64,000 bases of DNA from Rufibacter latericius (GTDB taxonomy: Bacteria > Bacteroidota > Bacteroidia > Cytophagales > Hymenobacteraceae), in contig NZ_RJJD01000003.1 in NCBI RefSeq assembly GCF_003721515.1, forward strand, positions 513,988 through 577,987. Direction: 5' to 3'. The notes beneath the pieces are model-generated. The model saw nothing but the letters and a program-made list of their open reading frames with translations. It did not search any database and was not told where the DNA came from. The translations under genes and the position numbers were made by a program. Shown in pieces: positions 44,653 to 54,193 of this stretch; the stretch's first letter is position 1, and each line of letters opens with the position of its first letter.

Positions 44653-47325
44653 TTAGCGAACCATGATTCGCTGGGTGGTGCTCTGACCGTTTACATTTAC
44701 TGTGATCAGGTAAACACCCGCTTTCAGGTTCAGGTTGGTCAGGTTCACCGGCACCTCAGAGGCAACGCTGTTTACATCCTGGGTGTGTAACACTCTGCCG
44801 CTCATGTCTACTAGACGAATGGAAGCTTTTCCGTTTACTGGCTCCTGGAAGCGCACGTTCACTTGTCTGTCAGTTACCGGGTTAGGGTACACGCTTATTC
44901 CGGCGTTGTTGTTTGCGGTAGCAGCGTGGCTTACGGCAATCACTTTTGAGTACTCAGTTGAGTTGTCAAAGTCAACTTGCTTCAGGCGGTAATACACGGT
45001 TCCTGCGGCAGCGGTGCGGTCTGTGTAGGTGTAGTCTACGGTGGCCGAAGAGTTACCTGATCCTTTTACCTGACCTACCATCACGAAGTCTTTTCCGTTA
45101 GCGCTGCGCTCAACCTCGAAGCGGTCGTTGTTGATCTCAGAGACAGTGGTCCAAGCCAGGGTTACTGCTCCGCCACGTGATGCACCTTCAAACTTGGTAA
45201 GCGATACTGGTAGTGGGTTACCCAAGCCGCAGTCTGCTACAATGATAACTTCCTGGGCTGTTGCTGTACCACATTCGTTTGTGGCGGTTACGGTAATGGT
45301 TTGTGGCTGACCTAATTGCTCTTCCTCAAACACCGCTACTACTGTCACGTAATCAGCACCTTCTTCCAGGACAATGAATCCTTCTGGTACGTTGAAGGAG
45401 TACGTCACGCCTTCCTGTGGTTGCGCTACTCTGATGGTGGTAGGCTCATCGGCTAGGTTACAGATGGTGTCTGGGGCAACCAGGGCAACTGTTGGTTTCT
45501 CGCAAGGAGGAGTAGTTCCGCAGTCTTTCACATTAACTGACAGGCAAACCGCCTCGGCACCGCAGTTAGAAGCATTGATGGCGACTACTGTTACATATAG
45601 TGTGGTGTCATACTTCGCTGAATTCACATCTACCTTCACATAGCCGTTTCCGCTTTCTACTACTGTGAATTCTTCTGGCAGGTAGAAGTGGTATTTTACG
45701 CCTGTTTTTACATTTTTCACTCTGAAAGTGTACAGGTCATTAGTACTGTGGCACACTTCAGAAGGACCGTCTACTGCTAACTCTGGTTTAGGGCACTGGC
45801 CGCAAACTGGGTTTACAGTTACTGGCTGGGTATCGGTTCCGGTTCCGCAGAATTTAGGGTCTTTCTTTTTCTTGGCAGTAACATTCACTCCTACGTTACC
45901 GGCGGCAGTTCCTGCTTTCACAATCAATTGGCTTGTTCCCTGGCCAGATACTACTTCCCATCCGGTTGGTACGGCCCACTGGTAGGCATATTCAATATCG
46001 CTGCTGTTGTTGTTCTTGCTCCAGGTACTGGTTCCGGCTCCCCCTTTGGTTTTCACATTTCCAGCGCCTGCAACCACTGCATCGAAAGTAAGCACATCGC
46101 CTTTGCAGAAAAGAGACTGGCCGGTGATATCTACTTTAAAGGTAGGGCAAGTTGAAGATGTACCGCAGTCTTCTTTGGTTATTACTTCTAAGCCATCTGA
46201 AGCAGTACCGCAGTATCCTTTTTTGTAACCGCCTACTCCGTTTCCGTTGTTTCCGTTTCCACTTACCTTTGCGTTGTCGCTAACATACACATTCACTTCT
46301 CCGTCTGTTGAACCCGGGATCACTACAATTTTGTCAGTGCCTTGTCCGCTTTGGATGGTCCAGTCTGCAGGAACGGTCCAGTTGAAGATGAACTCGCCTT
46401 TTGCATTACCATTGCCGTTGCCATTACCGTTGTTTTTCTTTACAGAAGCAGTGTAGGTTTGGGGTTGCTTCACACAGATAGAAACAGGACCGGCGATGGT
46501 TACTTCAAAGCTTTTACCTGGTTTTACCGGCAGTGTGGCTACTTTGGTACCGCAAATAGGATCGTTCACTTTCACTTTCATGGTACCGCTTTTCTGACCA
46601 ACTCTTACGGTCACACATTTTGTACCCTGACCTGAGATGATCTCCCAGCCTACCGGTGGCTCACCAGCGTGGGCTCTTGGCACATCCCAAACAAAGGAAG
46701 TATAGTTACGATCATTTTCGATGCAATAAGTAACGATGTCACCGGCGCAAGGATGCTGATCTCCGATGATAGGTCTTGGCTGAGAGTCGCTGCAGTCTCC
46801 CCCTCCGGTGTTTCCACCGCCAGGGTTTCCGCCACCATTGTCACCACCTCCTGAGTTTCCGCCAGGCGCGCAGTTTTTAGGATTGAAGGAGAAAGTACCA
46901 ACATTCTGGCCGGCCTTTGCCTGGATGCGCATGGAAGTCATCTTACTGAAAGAGGCAGTAGGCAGATCGTAGGTGAATACATCCTCAGCTCCGTTCTTGT
47001 AGCCATTGATGCCTTTCCCCTCGAACTTTACCGAGTAGAAAGGATTGTTGGTGGTGTTCTCAACCGTGTAGTTGTATTTCTGGCCTTTAGGGGAAGAGGC
47101 TTTCACTCCGGCAGGCAACTCGAAAGCTACGTTGCTCAGGTCTTTGTTGCAGTTTACCTTTACCGAGAAGGTCAGGCGGGTGGTGGAGGCGTTCACTGAA
47201 GCGGCACTCACCAGTTTAAAGTCAAAGCATTCTGCGGAGCCCGCACATTGTGCCTGGGCCTGACTAATGAACCCGAAAAGTATAAGCAATAGGGTGCTAG
47301 CCCATGAAAGTATAATTTTTTTCAT
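44653..47325 (-). CDS. Secreted PKD-like repeat protein with T9SS sorting tail (paralog 2)
   Basis: The 890-residue sister of the protein at 41590 shares its signal peptide, N-terminal domain (CFDFKLVSAASVNASTTRLTF) and C-terminal sorting domain (YPNPVTDRQVNVRF ending GQSTTQRIMVR) almost residue for residue. It differs in a shorter linker (PGGNSGGGDNGGGNPGGGN) and in at least one extra PKD-like module with its own Gly/Asn-rich insert. Tandem position, matching terminators and matching upstream DNA show a local duplication. Probable surface adhesin or matrix component; no enzyme motif. Confidence 0.9.
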   Translation of the reverse strand: MKKIILSWASTLLLILFGFISQAQAQCAGSAECFDFKLVSAASVNASTTRLTFSVKVNCNKDLSNVAFELPAGVKASSPKGQKYNYTVENTTNNPFYSVKFEGKGINGYKNGAEDVFTYDLPTASFSKMTSMRIQAKAGQNVGTFSFNPKNCAPGGNSGGGDNGGGNPGGGNTGGGDCSDSQPRPIIGDQHPCAGDIVTYCIENDRNYTSFVWDVPRAHAGEPPVGWEIISGQGTKCVTVRVGQKSGTMKVKVNDPICGTKVATLPVKPGKSFEVTIAGPVSICVKQPQTYTASVKKNNGNGNGNGNAKGEFIFNWTVPADWTIQSGQGTDKIVVIPGSTDGEVNVYVSDNAKVSGNGNNGNGVGGYKKGYCGTASDGLEVITKEDCGTSSTCPTFKVDITGQSLFCKGDVLTFDAVVAGAGNVKTKGGAGTSTWSKNNNSSDIEYAYQWAVPTGWEVVSGQGTSQLIVKAGTAAGNVGVNVTAKKKKDPKFCGTGTDTQPVTVNPVCGQCPKPELAVDGPSEVCHSTNDLYTFRVKNVKTGVKYHFYLPEEFTVVESGNGYVKVDVNSAKYDTTLYVTVVAINASNCGAEAVCLSVNVKDCGTTPPCEKPTVALVAPDTICNLADEPTTIRVAQPQEGVTYSFNVPEGFIVLEEGADYVTVVAVFEEEQLGQPQTITVTATNECGTATAQEVIIVADCGLGNPLPVSLTKFEGASRGGAVTLAWTTVSEINNDRFEVERSANGKDFVMVGQVKGSGNSSATVDYTYTDRTAAAGTVYYRLKQVDFDNSTEYSKVIAVSHAATANNNAGISVYPNPVTDRQVNVRFQEPVNGKASIRLVDMSGRVLHTQDVNSVASEVPVNLTNLNLKAGVYLITVNVNGQSTTQRIMVR

Positions 47326-47921
47326 GATAGGAGAAAATAAGAGTGATGTTGGATTTTGAGAAGACGTAATTATCCCGTGCGCCTTAATTTCCTAAGGCAG
47401 GGTATAAAAATTTTAAGCAATTATTGCAACCAATAAATGAGTTGCAGTAGCTTAATCTGATTTTACAGGAGAGGAAAGTAGGGTTAGCTTCATAGTTCGT
47501 TTTAAGGTTAGCAACTTAGTTATCTTCAATTTCTTTCTATACACGCTTTAACGGGGGGCTTTACTTGCGGTTTCACGCAATTGTATTTTAGAAAAATATT
47601 ACAAATAGGTTCTTTATATTTTACAATTAAAAATTAAAAATGATGCCCAAAACAGGTAAAATAGGGCTATTTAGCTTCAATTACCTATTTATAAGTATTG
47701 TATTCTTACCATTCCTTTCCCAAAAAAGTTTTACCTATAAATTATATATAGTGCAATTTATATACACCTAAATAGGTATATAGAAGTATGTCTTTAAGGG
47801 AGCTTTTTGAGTGAGGAAACCAGAAACTAACTGAAACCAATCAAGAGAAAAGGTTATCTTTACAGTACTTATAGAAGTGCCAGCTTCATTCGCTCGCTGG
47901 CTTACAAGAAGATACAGAACA
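47326..47921. other. AT-rich divergent gap, 596 bp
   Basis: It holds the upstream region of paralog 2 (similar to 43957-44220) and the DEAD-box promoter. A hairpin TATAAATT/AATTTATA lies at 47736-47762. No gene was found. Base composition is far more AT-rich than the coding DNA around it. Confidence 0.45.
47855..47862 (+). promoter_or_regulatory. Possible -7 box of the DEAD-box gene
   Basis: TATCTTTA, one mismatch to TAnnTTTG, 60 bp before the ATG. The leader of about 54 nt could be a site for cold regulation, common for these helicases, but this is a guess. Confidence 0.35.
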
Positions 47922-49418
47922 ATGAGTGTTACATTTGATGATTTCAACCTGCAGTCCGACTTACTGGAAGGTATTCGGTCCATGGGTTACAAACAGGCTA
48001 CCCCTATCCAGGCACAGGCCATCCCGCATATATTAGAGTCAAAGGATTTAATTGCCTGCGCCCAGACAGGAACCGGTAAAACAGCCGCATTTCTGGTGCC
48101 TACCCTCAGCAAAATTACCGAGGCGAGATATGATTTCACCAGCACCCTTATCTTGGTACCTACCCGTGAACTGGCCAAACAGATAGATGACCAGGTGGAA
48201 GGCCTCAGCTATTTCACCGGTGCCACCTCTATTGCCATTTACGGGGGGAACAATGCCCAGAACTGGGACCAGCAAAAGAAAGCCCTCACCAGCGGCGCCG
48301 ATATCATTGTAGCCACCCCGGGCCGTCTTATTGCCCACATGCAGATGGGTTACGTGAAGCTGGACCAGCTTAAATACCTGATTCTGGACGAGGCTGACAA
48401 AATGCTGGACATGGGCTTTATGGATGACCTGATGAAAATCATCTCCACCCTTCCTAAAGAGCGCCAAACGCTGATGTTCTCAGCCACCATGCCTCCCAAA
48501 ATCCGAACCTTTGCAAAGCAGATCCTGCAGGAGCCGGAGGAAATAAGTTTGTCTATTTCCAAGCCGGCCGCCAACATTGACCAACGCATTTACCTGGTGT
48601 ATGACAACCAGAAACTGCGTGTGTTGCAGCACATCCTGAAAGATGCCCAGATTCAGACCATGATCCTGTTCACTTCCCGCAAGAACGCGGTAAACGAGAT
48701 TGTGCGCTCCTTGCAGAAAATGGGCTTTGAGGCCGAGGGCATCAGCTCTGACCGTACCCAAGATGAACGCGAAGCCACCTTACAGCGCTTCCGGAACAAG
48801 CAACTGCAGGTACTGGTAGCCACCGATGTAATGTCCCGCGGGATTGACGTAGAAGGCATCAGCCACGTAGTGAACTTCGATGTCCCCCAGGACGCCGAGG
48901 ATTATGTGCACCGCATCGGCCGTACTGCCCGGGCCGAGACCTCTGGTACTGCCATTACCTTCGTAAACGAGCAAGACCAGGAGCGCTTGGTGAAGATAGA
49001 GAAACTGATTGAGCGGGAACTCCCAAAATTGCCCTTACCAGAAGGTGTTGGTGAAGGCCCGGCGTTTGATCCCGTAGGCAACAGCAAGCGCAACAACCGC
49101 GGAAGAGGTGGAGCACCGGCCGGAAGAGGCGGCAGAAGCGAGGGAAGCCGGCCCGAAGGACGCCGGAAAGAAGGAAGCGGACCCCGTGACAACAACCGGA
49201 GAAGAGAAGGAAAACCACGCGGTGAAAAACCTGCCGGAACTACCACCGAAGGCACTGCTCCCCGTCCACCCAGAACTGAAGGCCAGCCTCAGCCACCACG
49301 TGCGGAAGGAGAGGAAATAAAGCGCAAGAAAAAGCGCCGCAAGAAACCTGCCCCTTTGAAAACCGCAGAAAGCGGTGGACAAACGCCACAGGCGGCTTCT
49401 ACTTCCTCAGCGGAATAA
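47922..49418 (+). CDS. DEAD-box RNA helicase, RhlE-like
   Basis: A 498-residue ATP-dependent RNA helicase. Q motif (GYKQATPIQAQAIP), motif I AQTGTGKT, Ia PTRELAKQ, II LILDEADKML, III SATMP, V TDVMSRGID and VI HRIGRTARAE are all in order. The last 120 residues are a disordered, basic R/G/P-rich tail (GRGGAPAGRGGRSEGSRPEG, then KRKKKRRKKP) that binds RNA nonspecifically. It probably serves ribosome assembly or RNA decay, often at low temperature. I start at ATG 47922 (MSVTFDDFNLQ); an upstream in-frame GTG adds unrelated residues. Confidence 0.95.
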   Translation: MSVTFDDFNLQSDLLEGIRSMGYKQATPIQAQAIPHILESKDLIACAQTGTGKTAAFLVPTLSKITEARYDFTSTLILVPTRELAKQIDDQVEGLSYFTGATSIAIYGGNNAQNWDQQKKALTSGADIIVATPGRLIAHMQMGYVKLDQLKYLILDEADKMLDMGFMDDLMKIISTLPKERQTLMFSATMPPKIRTFAKQILQEPEEISLSISKPAANIDQRIYLVYDNQKLRVLQHILKDAQIQTMILFTSRKNAVNEIVRSLQKMGFEAEGISSDRTQDEREATLQRFRNKQLQVLVATDVMSRGIDVEGISHVVNFDVPQDAEDYVHRIGRTARAETSGTAITFVNEQDQERLVKIEKLIERELPKLPLPEGVGEGPAFDPVGNSKRNNRGRGGAPAGRGGRSEGSRPEGRRKEGSGPRDNNRRREGKPRGEKPAGTTTEGTAPRPPRTEGQPQPPRAEGEEIKRKKKRRKKPAPLKTAESGGQTPQAASTSSAE

Positions 49419-49435
49419 ATCATTAGTTGAATAAA

Positions 49436-49496
49436 AAACTCCTCTGTTTTAAGGCTTCTTTTCTAAAAAGGTCCTTAAAACAGGGGAGTTTCTTTT
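49436..49496. terminator. Terminator built on a 36-bp palindrome copy
   Basis: Arms 49436-49454 and 49473-49491 (19 bp, one wobble) enclose the family core 49446-49481; CTTTTT follows. It separates the DEAD-box gene from convergent menA. Confidence 0.85.
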
Positions 49497-49512
49497 TGCG
49501 AGGAATATACTT

Positions 49513-50451
49513 TTAACGATCCAGCAGCAGGCCAATCCCCAGCAAGACCACAAAGCACAAAGTAGCCAAAGCCATCTGCTTGAGAAGCGGATCCAGTTGC
49601 GTAGGTGTCTGGCGGCGTTTCACCTCGCGGCCGTTGTACAGCAGCAACGGCGACGCCCCTAGGAAAAGCCAGGGCCAAAGCGTAGCATTCTCCCGTACCC
49701 AAACGAAAATAACCGTACAGGCAATACCGGCCAGCAAGAGAATCCAATGATAGTTGCGCGCCCGCAAAGCCCCCAACCGAACCGGCACCGACCGTTTTCC
49801 GGCCAGTTCATCTGACTTCATGTCCCGGATGTTGTTCACGTTCAAAACCGCTGCCGAGAAAAAACCCAGGCTTGAGGCTGGCAACAGCAATTCAGAGAAT
49901 ACCCGCTCGGTCTGCAGAAAGTAGGTACCCAACACTCCTACCCACCCGAAAAAGAAGAAAACCGAAAGATCGCCTAATCCGGCGTAGCCATAGGGTTTGC
50001 TTCCGTTTGTGTAACCAATGGCTGCCCAGATGGCCCCCACACCTAGCAGCAGGAAAAACAGGAACAGGTACAGCCCCGAGGTGCCCAAGGCAATCCAAAG
50101 TAGTGCTACCCCAGAGACAAGCGCCAAAAGGCTGAACACAATGATAGCCGCTCGCATCTGGCTTGGCGAGATCTGCCCGGCCTGAACGGCTCGTTGCGGA
50201 CCTTCGCGGTACTGGCTGTCGGCACCGTGTTTCGTATCACCGTAGTCGTTGGCCAGGTTTGAGAGAATCTGGAGAAAGAGCGTGGTCAATACGCAAAGCA
50301 GCAGCACGGGCCACCGCGAAAGATGATCTGCGGCAGCCAGAAAACCGCCCATGCCAATGCAGGACAAAGCCAATGGCAAAGTCCTTAATCTGAAAGCAGA
50401 AACCCACGTACCCGCGGAAGGCCGTTTAGGTCCCGTTTTTACCAAATCCAC
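49513..50451 (-). CDS. menA: 1,4-dihydroxy-2-naphthoate polyprenyltransferase
   Basis: A 312-residue UbiA-family membrane prenyltransferase with about eight or nine hydrophobic helices, attaching the polyprenyl chain in menaquinone synthesis. Asp-rich motif 1 appears as NLANDYGDTKHGAD and motif 2 as NNIRDMKSDELAGKRS; AFRLRTLPLALS at the start is typical of MenA. It follows glutathione peroxidase by 10 bp, so the two are an operon. The first codons overlap a 36-bp palindrome copy (50424-50459), so the N-terminal MDLVKTGPKRP is probably repeat-derived. Confidence 0.94.
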   Translation of the reverse strand: MDLVKTGPKRPSAGTWVSAFRLRTLPLALSCIGMGGFLAAADHLSRWPVLLLCVLTTLFLQILSNLANDYGDTKHGADSQYREGPQRAVQAGQISPSQMRAAIIVFSLLALVSGVALLWIALGTSGLYLFLFFLLLGVGAIWAAIGYTNGSKPYGYAGLGDLSVFFFFGWVGVLGTYFLQTERVFSELLLPASSLGFFSAAVLNVNNIRDMKSDELAGKRSVPVRLGALRARNYHWILLLAGIACTVIFVWVRENATLWPWLFLGASPLLLYNGREVKRRQTPTQLDPLLKQMALATLCFVVLLGIGLLLDR

Positions 50452-50459
50452 TTAAAAAC
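50424..50459. repeat. 36-bp palindrome family copy at the menA start
   Basis: On the - strand it reads GTTTTTAAGTGGATTTGG, then TAAAAACGGGACCTAAAC. It spans the gap between glutathione peroxidase and menA and the first nine menA codons. Confidence 0.6.
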
Positions 50460-50461
50460 GC

Positions 50462-51046
50462 TTAGCTGTTGATGTCACGCAGTAACTCCTCGCTCAGGGG
50501 AGATACTTTGGAAGGATAGAATTTAAGGACTTTCCCGTCTTCGCTGATGAGGTACTTGCAGAAGTTCCAGGTGGGCGCACTGGCGTTACTGCCGTTGGTT
50601 TCTTTGCTGGTCAGCCATTTGTACAGCGGCTGCTGTTCAGTTCCTACCACCGAGGCTTTCTGGAACAGCGGGAACGTCACCCCGAAGTTTTTCTGACAGA
50701 ACTGGGCTATTTCTTCGTTGGTACCTTTTTCCTGCCCGCCGAAATCATTGGCCGGGAAACCTAGCACCACCACTTTGTCCCCGTGCAGTTTGTGGAGTTT
50801 CTCCAGATCTGCGTACTGCGGTGTGTACCCACACTCTGAGGCCACGTTCACGATGAGAACCTTCTTGCCCTTGAACTGCTTCAGGCTGGTGTCTTTTCCG
50901 TCGATTGTTTTTAGCGGAATGTCATAGATAGAGGAAGCGGTGGCTGTATTCATAGTGGTTGAGGTTGGTTTCTCCTGCGAAGTGGCGGCCGGCGAAGAGC
51001 AAGCCACCATCAGGGATAACGAGAATAGAGATACAAGCTGTAGCAT
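50462..51046 (-). CDS. Lipoprotein glutathione/thioredoxin peroxidase
   Basis: A 194-residue peroxidase of the GPx fold exported as a lipoprotein (lipobox LMVAC, Cys16). The active site is the Cys form, not selenocysteine: Cys72 in VASECGYTPQY, Gln105 in FPANDFGGQE, Trp160 and Asn161 in TWNF. Cys117 (QFCQKNFG) is a plausible resolving Cys, so thioredoxin is a more likely reductant than glutathione. It would remove lipid or organic peroxides at the membrane, consistent with its operon partner menA making a redox-active quinone. Confidence 0.92.
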   Translation of the reverse strand: MLQLVSLFSLSLMVACSSPAATSQEKPTSTTMNTATASSIYDIPLKTIDGKDTSLKQFKGKKVLIVNVASECGYTPQYADLEKLHKLHGDKVVVLGFPANDFGGQEKGTNEEIAQFCQKNFGVTFPLFQKASVVGTEQQPLYKWLTSKETNGSNASAPTWNFCKYLISEDGKVLKFYPSKVSPLSEELLRDINS

Positions 51047-51125
51047 AAGGTTGGTTCGTTATAATGTCGTTAACCAATTTTACTTTAATATGTTCTGGCA
51101 GGGGCTTCGCTGTCTGGTTAAAACC

Positions 51126-51161
51126 GTTTCAATGGCCTTTTTAGGAAAATAGCCTCAAAAC
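51126..51161. repeat. 36-bp palindrome family copy
   Basis: GTTTCAATGGCCTTTTT facing GGAAAATAGCCTCAAAAC. It lies 80 bp upstream of the peroxidase start, between it and the end of argS. Confidence 0.65.
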
Positions 51162-51323
51162 AGTTCCTCCCACCTACCACACTTCCTAGTTCCCAGGGCC
51201 GGTTGCCTTACCGCAAATTCTCGCACCAGGTTTGTATACGTTTTTTCCGGCAAAAGCAGCCTTCTCGGCAACGGGAATATAAAAGATTCGGAGGCCTTTT
51301 AAGAATTCCTCTTCGGCTCCTTA

Positions 51324-53120
51324 TTACATTCTTTCTGGTACGGAGATCCCTAACAAGCCCATTACTTTCTTCAGGGCTTTGGCCACCTGAGCAGACAAAG
51401 CAATTCTGAAACTCAACACCTGGGCATCGGTCTCCTGGAAAATAGGAACCTCGGTGTAGAAACGGTTGTAGGCCTTGGCTACGTCAAACGCATACTGCGC
51501 GATGATAGATGGGGCATAATTGCGGGCAGCCTCGTCAATAATGGAATCTGCGTAGTTTAGGAGCACTAAAACCTCGCGCTCAGTCTCGTGCAGCGTGGCG
51601 ACACCCGCAAAAGCCTGGGCCTCGGATGCAATGCCGAGTTCGTTCGCTTTCCGTTGGATTGCCGCGATGCGCGCGTGCGTGTATTGAATGAACGGACCGG
51701 TGTTGCCTTTGAAATCGATGGACTCCTCGGGGTTGAAGAGCATCCGTTTCTTGGGATCTACTTTCAGGAGGAAGTATTTGAGCGCGCCCATAGCCAGGGT
51801 GTGGTATAGTTTCTGCGCCTCCTCTGGAGAGAAGCCCTCAATCTTGCCCAGTTCATCAGTTTTCTGGCGGGCGGTATCAATCATCTCCTGCACCAGTTCA
51901 TCGGCGTCTACCACCGTTCCCTCGCGGGACTTCATCTTGCCACTGGGAAGGTCTACCATGCCGTAAGACAAGTGATAGATGCCATTGGCATACGGTTTCT
52001 GCAGTTTCTTCAGGATGGCTTTAAGCACCTGGAAATGGTAGTTCTGCTCATCGGCCACCACGTACACAGACTGGTCATAGTGGAAATCCTGGTACTTGAG
52101 TTCAGCGGTGCCGAGGTCTTGGGTGATATACACCGAGGTTCCGTCGGCGCGGAGGACTAGTTTCTCGTCCAGGCCTTCCTCGGTGAGGTCAATCCAAACG
52201 GAGCCATCGGGTTTCTTAAAGAAAACGCCTTTCTCCAGGCCTTCCTCCACCCGGTCTTTGCCCAGCAGGTACGTCCCGGACTCATAGTAGAACTTATCAA
52301 AATCAACCCCGATGTTCTGGTAGGTGGCAGTGAAGCCTTCGTACACCCAGCCGTTCATCTTTTCCCACAGGGCAATGGTGGCAGGATCGTGCTGTTCCCA
52401 TTTCTGGAGCATTTCCTGGGTTTCAAGCATCAACGGAGCCTGTTTTTTGGCTTGCTCCTTGTCAACGCCCTGGGCTACCAGTTGGTCAATCTCTTGCTTG
52501 TAAGCTTTGTCAAACTCCACGTAGTACTTGCCCACCAAGTGATCGCCTTTGATGCCCGAGCTTTGGGGTGTTTCGCCCTGCCCGAATTTCTCATAAGCAA
52601 TCATGGACTTACAGATGTGGATGCCGCGGTCGTTCACCAGGTTGGCTTTCACCACATCATAGCCGGCGGCTTTCAGGATCTCGGCCACGGAGTAGCCCAG
52701 AAAGTTGTTCCGCAAATGGCCCAAGTGCAACGGCTTGTTCGTGTTGGGAGAGGAATATTCTACCACCACTTTCTGTTTTGGGCCTGTTTCCGCTAAATCG
52801 GCTCCTAAACCGGCCACCTGCTCGGAGAACTGTTGCAGCCACACGCTGTCCTTGATCTCGATGTTCAGGAAGCCTTTGACTACGTTATAGCCTGCCACCT
52901 GTGGGGCTTTCTGGGCCAGGGACTCGCCAAGGGCCTGCCCTATCTGCTCTGGCCCTTTGCCCAACGCCTTGGTGAGCGGGAAGGTAACGAAGGTAAATGT
53001 GCCGGCGAACTCCTTTCGGGTAGGCTGTAAGTTGATTTGCTCTGCGGGAAGCGGATGTTGGAAGGTATCTTGTAAGGCCTGGCTCAGGGCCTGGGCAATC
53101 TGGGTCTCAAGTTGTTTCAT
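51324..53120 (-). CDS. argS: Arginyl-tRNA synthetase
   Basis: A 598-residue class I synthetase that charges tRNA-Arg. The N-terminal Add1 domain, the HIGH-type motif (SSPNTNKPLHLGHLRNN), the KMSKS-type motif (SGKMKSREGTVVD) and the C-terminal anticodon-binding DALR domain are present. Length is typical. It lies 7 bp downstream of the arginase gene on the same strand, so both are likely on one mRNA, an unusual pairing of an arginine-consuming and an arginine-degrading enzyme. Confidence 0.97.
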   Translation of the reverse strand: MKQLETQIAQALSQALQDTFQHPLPAEQINLQPTRKEFAGTFTFVTFPLTKALGKGPEQIGQALGESLAQKAPQVAGYNVVKGFLNIEIKDSVWLQQFSEQVAGLGADLAETGPKQKVVVEYSSPNTNKPLHLGHLRNNFLGYSVAEILKAAGYDVVKANLVNDRGIHICKSMIAYEKFGQGETPQSSGIKGDHLVGKYYVEFDKAYKQEIDQLVAQGVDKEQAKKQAPLMLETQEMLQKWEQHDPATIALWEKMNGWVYEGFTATYQNIGVDFDKFYYESGTYLLGKDRVEEGLEKGVFFKKPDGSVWIDLTEEGLDEKLVLRADGTSVYITQDLGTAELKYQDFHYDQSVYVVADEQNYHFQVLKAILKKLQKPYANGIYHLSYGMVDLPSGKMKSREGTVVDADELVQEMIDTARQKTDELGKIEGFSPEEAQKLYHTLAMGALKYFLLKVDPKKRMLFNPEESIDFKGNTGPFIQYTHARIAAIQRKANELGIASEAQAFAGVATLHETEREVLVLLNYADSIIDEAARNYAPSIIAQYAFDVAKAYNRFYTEVPIFQETDAQVLSFRIALSAQVAKALKKVMGLLGISVPERM

Positions 53121-53127
53121 CTGTCAA

Positions 53128-54108
53128 TTAAGCAAGCGACACCGTTTGGGCCTCTTTGGCCAACCGATTCTGAATAGCGTCTGTGGTATGTTCTAAAATT
53201 TCGAAGGCGTTTTGCGCCATGGTATTCTCTGCGTCCAACGTAGGGTTTATCTCCACCATCTCAAAGCAAATAACCTTGGGGTGGCTCACCAGGTGGTAGC
53301 ACAGTTCTTTGGCCTGGGCCACATTCAACCCCACCTCCACCGGGGTACCGGTTCCTTTGGAGAACTTGGAATCCAAGCTGTCTACGTCAAAAGAAACATA
53401 GATTAGGTCACAGTCCCGAAGGCGGTTCAGGGCCTCTTCAGCAACCTGCTCAATGCCTTTGGCGATTACCTCTGGATAAGTGAAATTTTTGATGTTGTGC
53501 TTGTCAAACAGGTACACCTCGGGCTTTTCATAGCTGCGGGTCACAATGTAGACGATGTGCTGGTGTTTGATCTTGGGCTGGTCTGTGCCCACTTTCTTGA
53601 GCGCCTCCCAAAAGAAAACGGTCTCAGGGTCTGGCTCGTTGACTTTACACTCCAGGTTGTCCTCAGACAAAGAGGCAGCCAAGGGCATACCGTGCATGTT
53701 CCCGGAGGGCGTAGTGTACGGCGAGTGGATATCGGCGTGGGCATCTACCCAGATCACGCCCAGGGTTTTGTCTGGGAAAGCGGCTTTTATACCAGCAATG
53801 GTTCCGCCGGCGTTAGAATGGTCGCCGGCTAGTAGCAGCGGGAACATTCCCAGCTCTAATGTTTGTTCAACAGTGTTACTGATACGTTTGTAGGTCTGCA
53901 GCACACTGTCAATATATTTGGCGTGCGGGAACAGATTCTTTTCAAAAAGCACATCGTTGAGATTGGGCACCTCTACTGCCGTGAACCGCTTGAAATAATC
54001 TGACTGCTTGTTCAGACACGCGATCTTAAGGGCATCAATCCCTAAACTAGCTCCGCGTGTTCCCGCTCCTAGCTCAGATTTCACTTCTATTAGTCTGATT
54101 TTTTTCAT
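53128..54108 (-). CDS. Arginase
   Basis: A 326-residue ureohydrolase splitting arginine to ornithine and urea with two Mn ions. Metal ligands are seen in AGDHSNAGG, VDAHADIHSP and SFDVDSLDSKF, and the GTGTPVEVG loop is typical of arginases rather than agmatinases. It starts the arginase-argS operon and is divergent from the arginine decarboxylase across 85 bp. Agmatinase or formimidoylglutamase are the alternatives; motif details favour arginase. Confidence 0.92.
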   Translation of the reverse strand: MKKIRLIEVKSELGAGTRGASLGIDALKIACLNKQSDYFKRFTAVEVPNLNDVLFEKNLFPHAKYIDSVLQTYKRISNTVEQTLELGMFPLLLAGDHSNAGGTIAGIKAAFPDKTLGVIWVDAHADIHSPYTTPSGNMHGMPLAASLSEDNLECKVNEPDPETVFFWEALKKVGTDQPKIKHQHIVYIVTRSYEKPEVYLFDKHNIKNFTYPEVIAKGIEQVAEEALNRLRDCDLIYVSFDVDSLDSKFSKGTGTPVEVGLNVAQAKELCYHLVSHPKVICFEMVEINPTLDAENTMAQNAFEILEHTTDAIQNRLAKEAQTVSLA

Positions 54109-54193
54109 GCAAAACGGAAACTAGTTTTTGCAAAGATGGTAAAATACAAGCAATTTCGCACGCTATCCGCACTGGATACCCCTTTACATTATA

